Assembly: GCA_965247425.1 (NCBI GenBank)
Contig: OZ252023.1
Span: 2,108,001 to 2,172,000 of the forward strand
Length of the DNA stretch: 64,000 nt
Reading direction: 5' to 3'
Source of the DNA: CAZOZZ01 sp965247425
Lineage (GTDB): Bacteria; Acidobacteriota; Terriglobia; 20CM-2-55-15
Of this stretch, positions 52,677 through 60,451 are shown in pieces. Every line of letters starts with the position of its first letter. The stretch's first letter is position 1. The notes below the pieces were generated by a model. That model had not been told where the DNA came from, made no database searches, and saw only the letters and a list, made by a program, of their open reading frames with translations. The position numbers and the translations under genes are program-made.

Positions 52677-54005
52677 TTAGCCCACAGCTATGTATCGAAC
52701 CAGAAACAAGGCGGTAAACAGCCAGATCATCCAATGGAGTTTGCGGGAGCGACCCGACGACACGCTTAGCGCAACGTAGGCGATGAAGCCAAACGCGATG
52801 CCGTCGGTGATGCTGAAAGTGAAAGGGATTATTGTGATCGTGATGAACGCGGGAATGTACTCGTGAGGGTCGTCCCAGTCTATAAGACCGACATTGCGCA
52901 TCATGAAAGCCCCGACAATGATCAGGGCCGGCGCCACCGTTGGATAGAGAGTCATGCCGGACTCGGACACATGCCCTTCCCCGATCATACGGGCCAGAGG
53001 CGCAAAGAAGAGTGCCAGCAAGAAAAGTCCCGCCGTCACCATATTGGCCAACCCGGTCCTGGCGCCTTCGGCGACGCCGGTGGCGCTTTCGATGTAGCTG
53101 ACGACCGTGGAGTTTCCAATCGCTCCGGCCGCCGTCGTACCGATCGCGTCGGCCATCAGCGCCTGCCTGGCGCGCGGCAGCTCTCCATCACGCATGAAGC
53201 CGCCCTGCTGGGCGACCCCGATCAACGATCCTATGCTGTCGAACAAGTCGAGGAAAAAGAAAGTAAAGATCACCGGTACGACGCCGAGGCTGAGGGCACC
53301 GTACAGGTCCAGCTTGAGCAGAACCGGTGCCGGTGAGGGAGGCGCCGCGACAAGGCCATGAAAGTTGACCACGCCCAGAAAGAGGCCGAAAACGGTACTC
53401 GTCAGTATGCCGACCAGAATGGCGCCCTTCATCCCTCGCGCAAGCATGACGGTCGTGACAAGAATTCCAGCGGTAGACATCCAAACGGCAGGCTGAGCCA
53501 GATCTCCAAGCGTTATCAGGGTGGCCGGGTTCGAGGCGACGAAGCCACCCCACTCCAGACCGACCAGCGTAATCAAAAGTCCGATTCCGACACCAATTCC
53601 ATGCTTCAGTGAGTTCGGAATGGCCTGGATCAAGGCCTCCCTCAGCCCCCAGATCGAAAACAGCAGAAACAGGACACCGGAAATGAATACGGCACCGAGC
53701 GCGACCTGCCAGGAATATCCCATCGCACCGACAACGGTGAAGGCAAAGAAAAAGTTGTGTCCCATCGCCGGGGCGACGGCGATCGGATAGTTTGCCAGCA
53801 GAGCCATCAGGACCGTTCCGAAAGCACTGATCAGACAGGTCGTCGCCAGGACCGCATCGAAGTCCATTCCGGTCGTGCTCATCACCGCCGGTTGGACGAA
53901 GATGATGTAGGACATCGTCATGAATGTCGTCAGACCGCCCAGAACCTCGATCCGAAAGTTCGTACCGGCATCCGAAAGGCGGAATGTGCGATCGACGATG
54001 TTCAT
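52677..54005 (-). CDS. NCS2 (AzgA-type) purine permease
   Basis: Inner-membrane transporter of 442 residues with about 12-14 helices, importing nucleobases with protons. The AzgA-like pattern is clear: FRIEVLGGLTTFMTMSYIIFVQP at the N-terminus, MALLANYPIAVAPAMGHNFFFAFTV (substrate-site region), FFFLDLFDSIGSLIGVAQQGG and ATGVAEGARTGLANMVT. Likely substrates are adenine, guanine or hypoxanthine. Upstream, repeat family C (54009-54143) begins 4 bp from the start codon, so the native promoter may have been displaced or replaced. It converges on the rhomboid gene with 10 bp between stops. Confidence 0.92.
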   Translation of the reverse strand: MNIVDRTFRLSDAGTNFRIEVLGGLTTFMTMSYIIFVQPAVMSTTGMDFDAVLATTCLISAFGTVLMALLANYPIAVAPAMGHNFFFAFTVVGAMGYSWQVALGAVFISGVLFLLFSIWGLREALIQAIPNSLKHGIGVGIGLLITLVGLEWGGFVASNPATLITLGDLAQPAVWMSTAGILVTTVMLARGMKGAILVGILTSTVFGLFLGVVNFHGLVAAPPSPAPVLLKLDLYGALSLGVVPVIFTFFFLDLFDSIGSLIGVAQQGGFMRDGELPRARQALMADAIGTTAAGAIGNSTVVSYIESATGVAEGARTGLANMVTAGLFLLALFFAPLARMIGEGHVSESGMTLYPTVAPALIIVGAFMMRNVGLIDWDDPHEYIPAFITITIIPFTFSITDGIAFGFIAYVALSVSSGRSRKLHWMIWLFTALFLVRYIAVG

Positions 54006-54008
54006 CTG

Positions 54009-54143
54009 CTAGTGTCCTGAGTCAGAAATACGGTTGCTATATTTCGGATCGCAAGGGTGCCGGATTTGGCGGAGCGACGACGAGCCATTGCTCTTCATTG
54101 CGAGGAGGAGCAACTCCAAAGACGGTGACGTTCCGCCCGAACC
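54009..54143. repeat. Repeat family C, copy 2 (about 135 bp)
   Basis: Starts at CTAG (54009-54012) with AGTGTCCTGAGTCAGAAATA and runs to CCGAACCC, adjacent to CTAA at 54143-54146. It is homologous to the right part of 27286-27561 in inverted orientation. The CTAA edge includes the stop codon (TAG on the minus strand, 54146-54144) of the receptor gene. Confidence 0.75.
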
Positions 54144-57100
54144 CTAAAACCGAAACTTCAGGCCAAGCTGGATCTGACGCGGCGCGAAGGCCGAGGTAAA
54201 CCCGAGCGGGTCGGTCGGCCCCAGACTCCGACTGCCCTCCACGTCAAACGTGGACAGAGGCGTCGTGCCGACGATGTTGTTCATTCCCGAAAAATTGACT
54301 GTGTTGAAAAGGTTGAAAGCTTCCGCCGTGGCCTCGATCCGGTGATCACGATCACCAAACACGAAGGCTTTGGTCACCCGCAAATCCAGGCTCGTGAACG
54401 AGGGACCCCGGCCGGTGTTCCGACCGGCGAGCGGAGGACGATCCGTGTTTGCGTTCGTGTCGCCATTCGCGTCGAAGCCCAGCAGGAGGTTGAAGGGATG
54501 GCCGCTCGCAACGGTCAGAATAGGTGACACCGTCAGGTCCGCCAGTGCCCGGCCTGCTCCAAACCCGCGATCGAGCGGGGACATGAACACCCCACTCACG
54601 ACGAAACGCTGTCTCTGGTCAAAGGAGGACAAGGACCTTTCGGCAGCCAGATCCAGTTGGTTGGCGGCTTCAAGATCGGTGATGAAGTCGACGGTGTCGT
54701 CGATCGCCTTCGAAAACGTGTACGACACCTGAAACTGGTGAAAGTTGCTGAAGCGTTTCGAGAGGGTCGCGGTCATCCCATGATAGATCGACTTGCCGGA
54801 CGATTCCACCTGGTTACTCTGAAGAATTCTCGGATCGATCGGACCGAAAGCAGGTCCAAATGCATTGCCGCCCACAATCCGGAGGTTTGTGTTCCGTGCC
54901 CTCAATAGCTTGGTGCCGCTGTTCATCAGGTAACTGACGCCGCCGCTCAAGTGCGGTGTCAGTTCGCGTTCGATACCGAAGCTCGCCTGCTGGCTGTAAG
55001 GGTTGATGATGTCGGGAGCCGCTCGAAGAAGGATGGGTGGCGTGATCCCGGGGCGCAGGCCCAACGGCGCTATGTCCGACTCGGTAATCTGTCGAGTCCC
55101 CAGAACGCCCTTTTGCTTCAAAAGTCCCCACACCTGGGCGGAGGTGGCGGCGATCCCCAACTGTGGAAGCCCCGTCAAGGGAACGAACAACTGGGAAACT
55201 TGCGTGCCATCCAGAACCTTGTCGATGAAAGCGACGGCCTGAAAAATAGGAGAGTAGAACACGCCATACCCACCACGCATGACGGTACCGTCACCAACCT
55301 CCCAGGCAAACCCGACTCTCGGCGCGACGTTGTTCCCGTCTCGATTCAGAGGCTTTGCCTGCAACTCGAGGTCGTAGCGGAACCCGAGGTTCAAGGTCAG
55401 ACGCGAAGTCACGCGAAACTTGTCCTGGATGTATCCGGCGATCAGCTTGTTTGTGACATCCGCTTTCGGGTCTCCGAACCCCTGCTGGTAAAAAAGCGGC
55501 AGTCCGAGGTTGAACGCCTGCAGGGATGTAATCGGCTCCGACAATGCGGGGATCAGGGCTGCCTGGCCCAGGGAGCCGAGAGCCGCACCCACACCCGCCG
55601 CCGTTCCCGGCCCCCCGACGTTGTCGATCAGAAGACCCAGAGGGACTGCTTCACCGAAAGAGAATCGGCCACCAAAAAACACCTCGGTTTCGGTCGCGAG
55701 CGGTAGGTAGTGCACATCACCGCCGAACTTGACTTCGTGGGACCCGGTGACCATTGTGACGTTGTCGACCCACTGGAAGCGCTTCTCGTTTCGAACCGAC
55801 GGGAGAAAGAAATCGCGACCGACCAGTGCCGTCCCATTGATATTGATCTCCGGGCCAAAAGCGTCGGACGGCAGAGCGTTGAAGTCGCGGTTTGCAAACT
55901 GGAACCGAAACTCGTTCACCAGGTCCGGGCTGAAGAAGTGGGAATCGCCGAAAACGAAAGAGTAGTCCTGGATCTGGAAGTTCGCGCCCCGGGACGGTCC
56001 CTTCAGGCCTCCAGACGATCCTCCGACGGTGTCTATGTCGGTGAACGCCGTCCTCAGAAACATCTGGTTACTGGCCGAGGTCTGATGATCGATCCGCAGG
56101 GAGGTGGTGTTGTCGTTGTTGCTGAAGGGAAACACGCCACTGTTGGATTGCAACAGATCGATCGTGTCTGGAAAAGTCGAGGGCGAGGTCGTCAGCGACG
56201 CGGCGAGCGCCCCGCCGAGAAAGTTCAGCGACGGTATTGGAGCGGCTCCGAGCACGCTGATCAGGGCCTTCTGCGATGCCGTGGGCTGGAAGATTTCCTC
56301 GTTCTCCAGAAAGGTCGAAAAACTCGACTCGCGGCGGCGGGATCCTTCATAGGAAAGGAAAAAGAAAGTCCTGTTTCGGACGATGGGTCCGCCGACGGCG
56401 AATCCGGCCTGAAGCCGGGAGAAAGGCGGATCGATGTCGGTCCCGCCCGGTCCGAAGGCAAACGCGTTTCGGGCATCCAGGGCCTGATTGCGCAAGAAGG
56501 CAAAGACGGTACCCGACAGGGCGTTGGCGCCCGACTTCGAAACGATGTTGATGAGCCCACCCGATGCCCGACCGAACTCGGCCGTATAGTTCGAACGGTT
56601 GATCTGGAACTCCCGTACGGCTTCCTGGCTGATCGTCGACCGCACTGACGCTACCGCATTGTCGTTGTTGTCGCCGCCGTCGATCGTCACGCTGTTGGAC
56701 CGGCCTCCCTGACCCGCGAAGGAAAGCCCGGAAGTTGGGGTCTGTGGCAATGTGAACGAGATCAGCGCCCTGGCATCGGTCACGCCAGGCGTGAGAAGAG
56801 AGAAATCCAGAAAGTTACGCTTGTTGATCGGCAGGTTCTCGATTCGGAGTTCGGTGATGGTGTCCGCCTGTTGAGTCTTCTCGGGTTCTACCAGGGGCGC
56901 TTCCTCAACCACGAGGACTTCCTGTTGGAGCGTGGCGGGACCGAGCTCTGCATCGATGTCGAGCGCCCCCCCGATCAATACCTGGATAGGCCGTCGAGTC
57001 AGGATTGCAAATCCCGGCAACCGGAAGCGTAGCTCGTAGGAACCCGGGGCCAGAAGAAAGAATCGGTAATTACCGCTCCCGTCCGTGACCGTGTCGCGAA

Positions 57101-57263
57101 CGATTCCGGTATCCAGGTTGGTGATCTCGACCGACACCGACGGAAGCACGGCCCCATCGGAATCATGAGCCATCCCGCTGATGTTTCCCGACGACATCTG
57201 GGATTGGGACCAGGCGACCGGTGCGAGCAAAACAAGCAACAAGAAACAACGAATCGCGCTCAT
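54144..57263 (-). CDS. TonB-dependent-receptor-like outer-membrane protein (Oar type)
   Basis: Outer-membrane protein of 1039 residues. After a signal peptide (MSAIRCFLLLVLLAPVAWSQ) comes a carboxypeptidase-regulatory-like beta domain (about 25-110; SGMAHDSDGAVLPSVSVEI ... YRFFLLAPGSYELRF), a plug domain (about 130-240; INKRNFLDFSLLTPGV, VTIDGGDNNDNA) and a long beta barrel, ending in LGLKFRF with a terminal Phe. This is the Oar/TonB-dependent type greatly expanded in Acidobacteriota; no TonB box is obvious. Its ATG overlaps the stop of the Fur-rubrerythrin gene (ATGA), with the ribosome site GGAGGA inside that gene, so the two are translationally coupled. The substrate may be an iron complex, inferred from the partner only. 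Confidence 0.9.
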   Translation of the reverse strand: MSAIRCFLLLVLLAPVAWSQSQMSSGNISGMAHDSDGAVLPSVSVEITNLDTGIVRDTVTDGSGNYRFFLLAPGSYELRFRLPGFAILTRRPIQVLIGGALDIDAELGPATLQQEVLVVEEAPLVEPEKTQQADTITELRIENLPINKRNFLDFSLLTPGVTDARALISFTLPQTPTSGLSFAGQGGRSNSVTIDGGDNNDNAVASVRSTISQEAVREFQINRSNYTAEFGRASGGLINIVSKSGANALSGTVFAFLRNQALDARNAFAFGPGGTDIDPPFSRLQAGFAVGGPIVRNRTFFFLSYEGSRRRESSFSTFLENEEIFQPTASQKALISVLGAAPIPSLNFLGGALAASLTTSPSTFPDTIDLLQSNSGVFPFSNNDNTTSLRIDHQTSASNQMFLRTAFTDIDTVGGSSGGLKGPSRGANFQIQDYSFVFGDSHFFSPDLVNEFRFQFANRDFNALPSDAFGPEININGTALVGRDFFLPSVRNEKRFQWVDNVTMVTGSHEVKFGGDVHYLPLATETEVFFGGRFSFGEAVPLGLLIDNVGGPGTAAGVGAALGSLGQAALIPALSEPITSLQAFNLGLPLFYQQGFGDPKADVTNKLIAGYIQDKFRVTSRLTLNLGFRYDLELQAKPLNRDGNNVAPRVGFAWEVGDGTVMRGGYGVFYSPIFQAVAFIDKVLDGTQVSQLFVPLTGLPQLGIAATSAQVWGLLKQKGVLGTRQITESDIAPLGLRPGITPPILLRAAPDIINPYSQQASFGIERELTPHLSGGVSYLMNSGTKLLRARNTNLRIVGGNAFGPAFGPIDPRILQSNQVESSGKSIYHGMTATLSKRFSNFHQFQVSYTFSKAIDDTVDFITDLEAANQLDLAAERSLSSFDQRQRFVVSGVFMSPLDRGFGAGRALADLTVSPILTVASGHPFNLLLGFDANGDTNANTDRPPLAGRNTGRGPSFTSLDLRVTKAFVFGDRDHRIEATAEAFNLFNTVNFSGMNNIVGTTPLSTFDVEGSRSLGPTDPLGFTSAFAPRQIQLGLKFRF

Positions 57264-58204
57264 TGATCCTCCTGCAGTCTTTCGTATTCCTCTGTCAGAC
57301 CCTCGAGGTGGGACTGTTCCTCCCGGGCAAACTCCCGAAACACTTTCCTTGCCCGCGGATCTTCGAGTTGCCTGGCAAAATTGTTGAAGAAGAGGTGTGA
57401 ACGACGCTCCAGATCGATGGCGATACTGAGCGCCTCCAGATGCGTGGTGTCCTCCTGAACCTCCGAGCTAAGCAACGTTCTCTGAGGAAAGATCTGTGCT
57501 GCGATCTTCCGGCTTACCGGAAGTCTCGTCGGTTCCCTCCGCAGCCAGAGGTTTTCTTCAATCAAGGTCTTGTATTCCGCCTGCAGCCGAGCCATGTGCT
57601 CGGACTCCTCTTCGGCGAGCTGTTTGAACATCATTCGCCCATGACGATCCTGTGTCTTTTTCGCAGCGTTCGTGTAGAAGCTGTACCCCCGCCGCTCGAC
57701 GGCCAGGGTCAACTCCAGCGCGTCGCGTGCAAGGATCTTCTGCTCTCGCCGGCGCTCGCTCAGGCCGGACTCCCGCGTCTGCTTGTCTGCACATTCCCGA
57801 CAGAGACCAAAAATTGCATATCGGCTATAGCGCTGCTGGAACCCGTTCCTGTCAGTCTCCTCACGAATCAACCTCTCCAGTTTCCGGGACGGGAACTCTT
57901 CGGTCTTGCCACACGCGTTACAGATAAAGTGGATGTGGTTGGGTTGACTTATGAGTGGTTCGTACAGCGTGGTGCCGTCAAGCATGGACTGACGAATCAT
58001 TCCCGACTCGAGCAGGATCTTCAGCGTCCGGTAGATCGTCGACAAGCCGACGCGGTGCCCCCGCTCCAGTAATCGTTCCCGGATCTGCTCGACCGACGGG
58101 TGGTCGTCCGATGCCAGCAGCGCCTCCCACACAACGGCGCGCTGGGAAGTTTTCTTGAGTTTCCTTTCCTCGAGAAAACTCTGAAATCGCTTTGTTTGCT
58201 TCAT
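57260..58204 (-). CDS. Fur-family regulator fused to a rubrerythrin-like diiron domain
   Basis: Protein of 314 residues with two parts. Residues about 5-140 are a Fur/PerR-type regulator: DNA-binding helix region GHRVGLSTIYRTLKILLESGM, then H90-x-H92 with C95-x2-C98 (HIHFICNACGK) and C135-x2-C138 (CRECAD), the expected metal sites. Residues about 155-312 are a ferritin-like four-helix bundle with two E-x2-H motifs: E170, E200-x2-H203, E266 and E296-x2-H299, the ligands of a rubrerythrin-type diiron site. No rubredoxin domain is present. This joins metal-sensing transcription control with a site able to react with O2 or peroxide or to store iron. It starts 10 nt after TATAAT (58220-58215) and its stop overlaps the receptor start. 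Confidence 0.88.
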   Translation of the reverse strand: MKQTKRFQSFLEERKLKKTSQRAVVWEALLASDDHPSVEQIRERLLERGHRVGLSTIYRTLKILLESGMIRQSMLDGTTLYEPLISQPNHIHFICNACGKTEEFPSRKLERLIREETDRNGFQQRYSRYAIFGLCRECADKQTRESGLSERRREQKILARDALELTLAVERRGYSFYTNAAKKTQDRHGRMMFKQLAEEESEHMARLQAEYKTLIEENLWLRREPTRLPVSRKIAAQIFPQRTLLSSEVQEDTTHLEALSIAIDLERRSHLFFNNFARQLEDPRARKVFREFAREEQSHLEGLTEEYERLQEDQ

Positions 58205-58377
58205 GGGTTTCCGAATTATATGGCAAGGCGGAAGTCGGAATGAAGGAGAACGGTAAATGACCTCACTTTTGTCCTAGGGTCCGCTCGCAGAGTTGGCGCC
58301 CAGATTTCGGTCAGATTCGGTCGCGACCGATTGAGCAGACCGGAGGAATAGCCCGACATCTGCGATTGAGGAGCGGC

Positions 58378-58437
58378 CGAAGATGGCGCGACGGTCCCGC
58401 GAAGATGGCGCGACGGTCCCGCGAAAATGGCACGAAG
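58378..58437 (+). repeat. 22-bp tandem repeat, 2.7 copies
   Basis: Unit CGAAGATGGCGCGACGGTCC plus CG, perfect in two copies (58378-58399 and 58400-58421) and degenerate in a third. GC-rich; no role known. Confidence 0.8.
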
Positions 58438-58477
58438 ATGGGATGCCAAAATGTGAAGTTGTTCTTGAACGGGCCCA

Positions 58478-58610
58478 TTAGGACTCGGCGCAGAGGCGCA
58501 GAGACGCAGAGATCGGAAGGAAATTGTCGGAGACCTGTAGCCGGGAACAAAGACATCAGATCTCTACCTCTCTGCGTCTTTGCGCCGTTGCGTCGACAAC
58601 CCCTCTCTTA
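58478..58610. repeat. Repeat family D, copy 5
   Basis: Left edge TTAGGACTCGGCGCAGAGGC and right edge TCTGCGTCTTTGCGCCGTTG. The centre matches copy 4 at 45048-45166, so these two form a subfamily with a conserved interior. Confidence 0.75.
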
Positions 58611-58705
58611 CACTGAGGCAAACCTCATCAAACGTAGGCCTGCTTACGTTCGCCCGGACGGAATATGATATAGTTTTTGCTTACAACCCCTTGAGAGGAC
58701 ACCAA

Positions 58706-59272
58706 ATGAAAAACACACTGTTCCTGATCTTCCTGGCACTTGCGCTGACAGCTTGTACCGCTGTCGATACAGGCGTCACCGCCGAAACCGGAACCGCTGT
58801 GGCCGCCGAATCCGAGCCTGTAGATGAGCTGAAGGCGGCTCCGGAATTTGATCTTGCTTCCCTGCGAGGCGGAACGATCAACTCCGCGGACCTCAAGGGT
58901 AAGGTGCTCGTTGTGGATTTCTGGGCCACCTGGTGTCAGCCCTGTATTCAGGAGATCCCGAACTACAACACCCTCAATGCCGACCAGGACAACGACAAGT
59001 TCGTGATGCTCGGAATCACGGTCGAATCCGGTGCCTTCGAGGATGTGGAACCCTACCTGGAAGAACTCGGGATCGAGTACCCGCTGGTGATGGGCGACGA
59101 CGATGTCGTCGCCGGTTTCGGCGGCCTCATAGGATTCCCGACCACTTTCGTCGTGAGCCCGGACTGGAAGATTTACAAGAAGTATCTTGGAATGCAGCCC
59201 GACAAAAAGGAAAAGATCGAACAGGATGTGCTGGACCTGACCGGCGCTCCCGCCGCGGAAACAATTTCCTAA
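58706..59272 (+). CDS. Thioredoxin-like (TlpA/ResA-type) lipoprotein
   Basis: Exported thiol-disulphide protein of 188 residues. The signal peptide ends in a lipobox (LALALTAC, Cys17). The thioredoxin fold follows with DFWATWCQPCIQE (active Cys77 and Cys80) and the cis-Pro in GFPTTFVVS. Such proteins reduce disulphides in the periplasm, for cytochrome c assembly or other clients, and receive electrons from CcdA, which is encoded at 16756-17484. The ATG at 58706 follows GAGAGGA. The TAA stop (59270-59272) overlaps the end of repeat family A copy 5, so the last codons border an insertion. Confidence 0.9.
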   Translation: MKNTLFLIFLALALTACTAVDTGVTAETGTAVAAESEPVDELKAAPEFDLASLRGGTINSADLKGKVLVVDFWATWCQPCIQEIPNYNTLNADQDNDKFVMLGITVESGAFEDVEPYLEELGIEYPLVMGDDDVVAGFGGLIGFPTTFVVSPDWKIYKKYLGMQPDKKEKIEQDVLDLTGAPAAETIS

Positions 59273-59453
59273 GAGCCTGCGCGGCAGAAGGGATCGTAGC
59301 GAGAAAGTGGAGAATCGAGGCCAGATTTTCTCGACTTTGAGGCATTTTCTCGATTTTGAGGCGAATAGTGGTTCTATTTAACGAAAACTCGGGGAAATCT
59401 GGACCGATTATACCGCTTTCGCAGTAGATCTCTTCTGCGGCGCAGGCTCTTAG
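59269..59453. repeat. Repeat family A, longest copy 5 (185 bp)
   Basis: Bounded by CTAAGAGCCTGCGC on the left and GCGCAGGCTCTTAG on the right, exact inverted ends. The interior has an internal near-duplication (TTTTCTCGACTTTGAGGC / TTTTCTCGATTTTGAGGC). The copy at 6529-6691 lacks one of these units. Its left edge contains the TAA stop of the thioredoxin-like gene. Confidence 0.85.
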
Positions 59454-59476
59454 CCTCAGGCAACGACGGGCAGTCG

Positions 59477-59507
59477 AAAGGTGGCGTCATGAGCGCCACC
59501 TTTTTTT
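59477..59507 (+). terminator. Rho-independent terminator
   Basis: A perfect 10-bp stem (AAAGGTGGCG / CGCCACCTTT) with a 7-nt loop followed by a run of T. It lies downstream of the thioredoxin-like gene, after the repeat, and could also end the convergent membrane-protein gene in the other direction because of the A-run. Confidence 0.8.
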
Positions 59508-59546
59508 GTGCCGGTCCGCCGGAGGAAACGAATCGACAGCCTCTGT

Positions 59547-60356
59547 CTATAGAGGCAGGGAGAGCGAAAACAGCAGGAACTTCGAGAAGAACTCACCAAA
59601 CAGCAGCGCCACGACCGCCACGTAGAGCAATCCGGTGGCGGCCTGCGTGTGGCGGATCTGGACGGTGTTCCAGATCATAACTCCCAGAACGATCGGCACG
59701 ACAACGCCGAACAAAATCCTTGGCCAGAAGAACAACCCCTGCCTCAGGAACAACTCGGAAGCCACGCTGGCCAATGGAACCGCCCGATAGATCATCAACG
59801 CCGCGACGGTCCCGATCAGCGTGAACACACGCAGGCCGATGGTTCCCATGTACACCTTCGTCAGCACGCGGAGCGGATCGATCGAGAGGTTAGGAACGAT
59901 CAGATACCAGTGACCGAAGACCATCGTGAGCATCACCGAACCGAGCAGTGCCGTTGCTCCCAGGTGGTTCACGACCAGCAACCAGCCCTCCCATCCCCCC
60001 AGTTCCATTAATCGGGTGAAGGCCAGTGCGTCCAGGGCGATCGATATCGTCCCCATCCCCGTTGCCCCAATCAATAACGCCTGCGCCGGACCGTACATGT
60101 CCAGGTGGACCATCCTGTTGTAGAAAATTATCAGGACGGTGGCGACAACCAGAAAAATCACCGGGAGTGACCCCTCACGCACAGGGGATGGAAACAGCAT
60201 GTCGAATCCCAACGTGATGCCCAGGAGAACCGCGGACGTGAGGCTTGCGAATTTGAAGAAGCTGTTTCCGATCGTCCGCGGCGATATGAACAGCAGAATC
60301 CACATCATGCCGACGCCGAGTTGAGAAAAGAGGAAAAAGAACGTAGATGAAATCAT
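59547..60356 (-). CDS. Membrane protein of unknown function (about eight helices)
   Basis: Hydrophobic protein of 269 residues with about eight transmembrane segments, starting MISSTFFFLFSQLGVGMMWILL. I recognise no family with certainty. A conserved-looking motif in a loop is HLGATALLGSVMLTMVFGHWYLIVPNLSIDPL (only partly quoted here), with His residues in the membrane that could ligate heme or metal; this resembles membrane proteins encoded near respiratory genes, but none is adjacent. The start at 60356 was preferred because 22 residues before it are hydrophilic and Arg-rich. It lies upstream of the terminator and is divergent from nothing; the HD hydrolase gene on the same strand is 95 bp upstream. 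Confidence 0.65.
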   Translation of the reverse strand: MISSTFFFLFSQLGVGMMWILLFISPRTIGNSFFKFASLTSAVLLGITLGFDMLFPSPVREGSLPVIFLVVATVLIIFYNRMVHLDMYGPAQALLIGATGMGTISIALDALAFTRLMELGGWEGWLLVVNHLGATALLGSVMLTMVFGHWYLIVPNLSIDPLRVLTKVYMGTIGLRVFTLIGTVAALMIYRAVPLASVASELFLRQGLFFWPRILFGVVVPIVLGVMIWNTVQIRHTQAATGLLYVAVVALLFGEFFSKFLLFSLSLPL

Positions 60357-60451
60357 ACTTCGATGTACTTGCACGCGCGCCGACGACTGCCACCGTCCTG
60401 CCCGAAAGAAACAATATAGCATCGAAAGCGCGTGGGGATGCGAGCCGGTCC

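Larger units (their letters stand above)
58205..58705. other. 500-bp intergenic region
   Basis: Holds the promoter of the Fur-fusion gene (TATAAT on the minus strand at 58220-58215), a tandem repeat (58378-58437), repeat family D copy 5 and the leader of the lipoprotein gene at 58706. No additional gene is supported. Confidence 0.6.

Noticed and set aside
58378..58437. CRISPR array in the 22-bp tandem repeat
   Set aside because: Units are directly adjacent without spacers.
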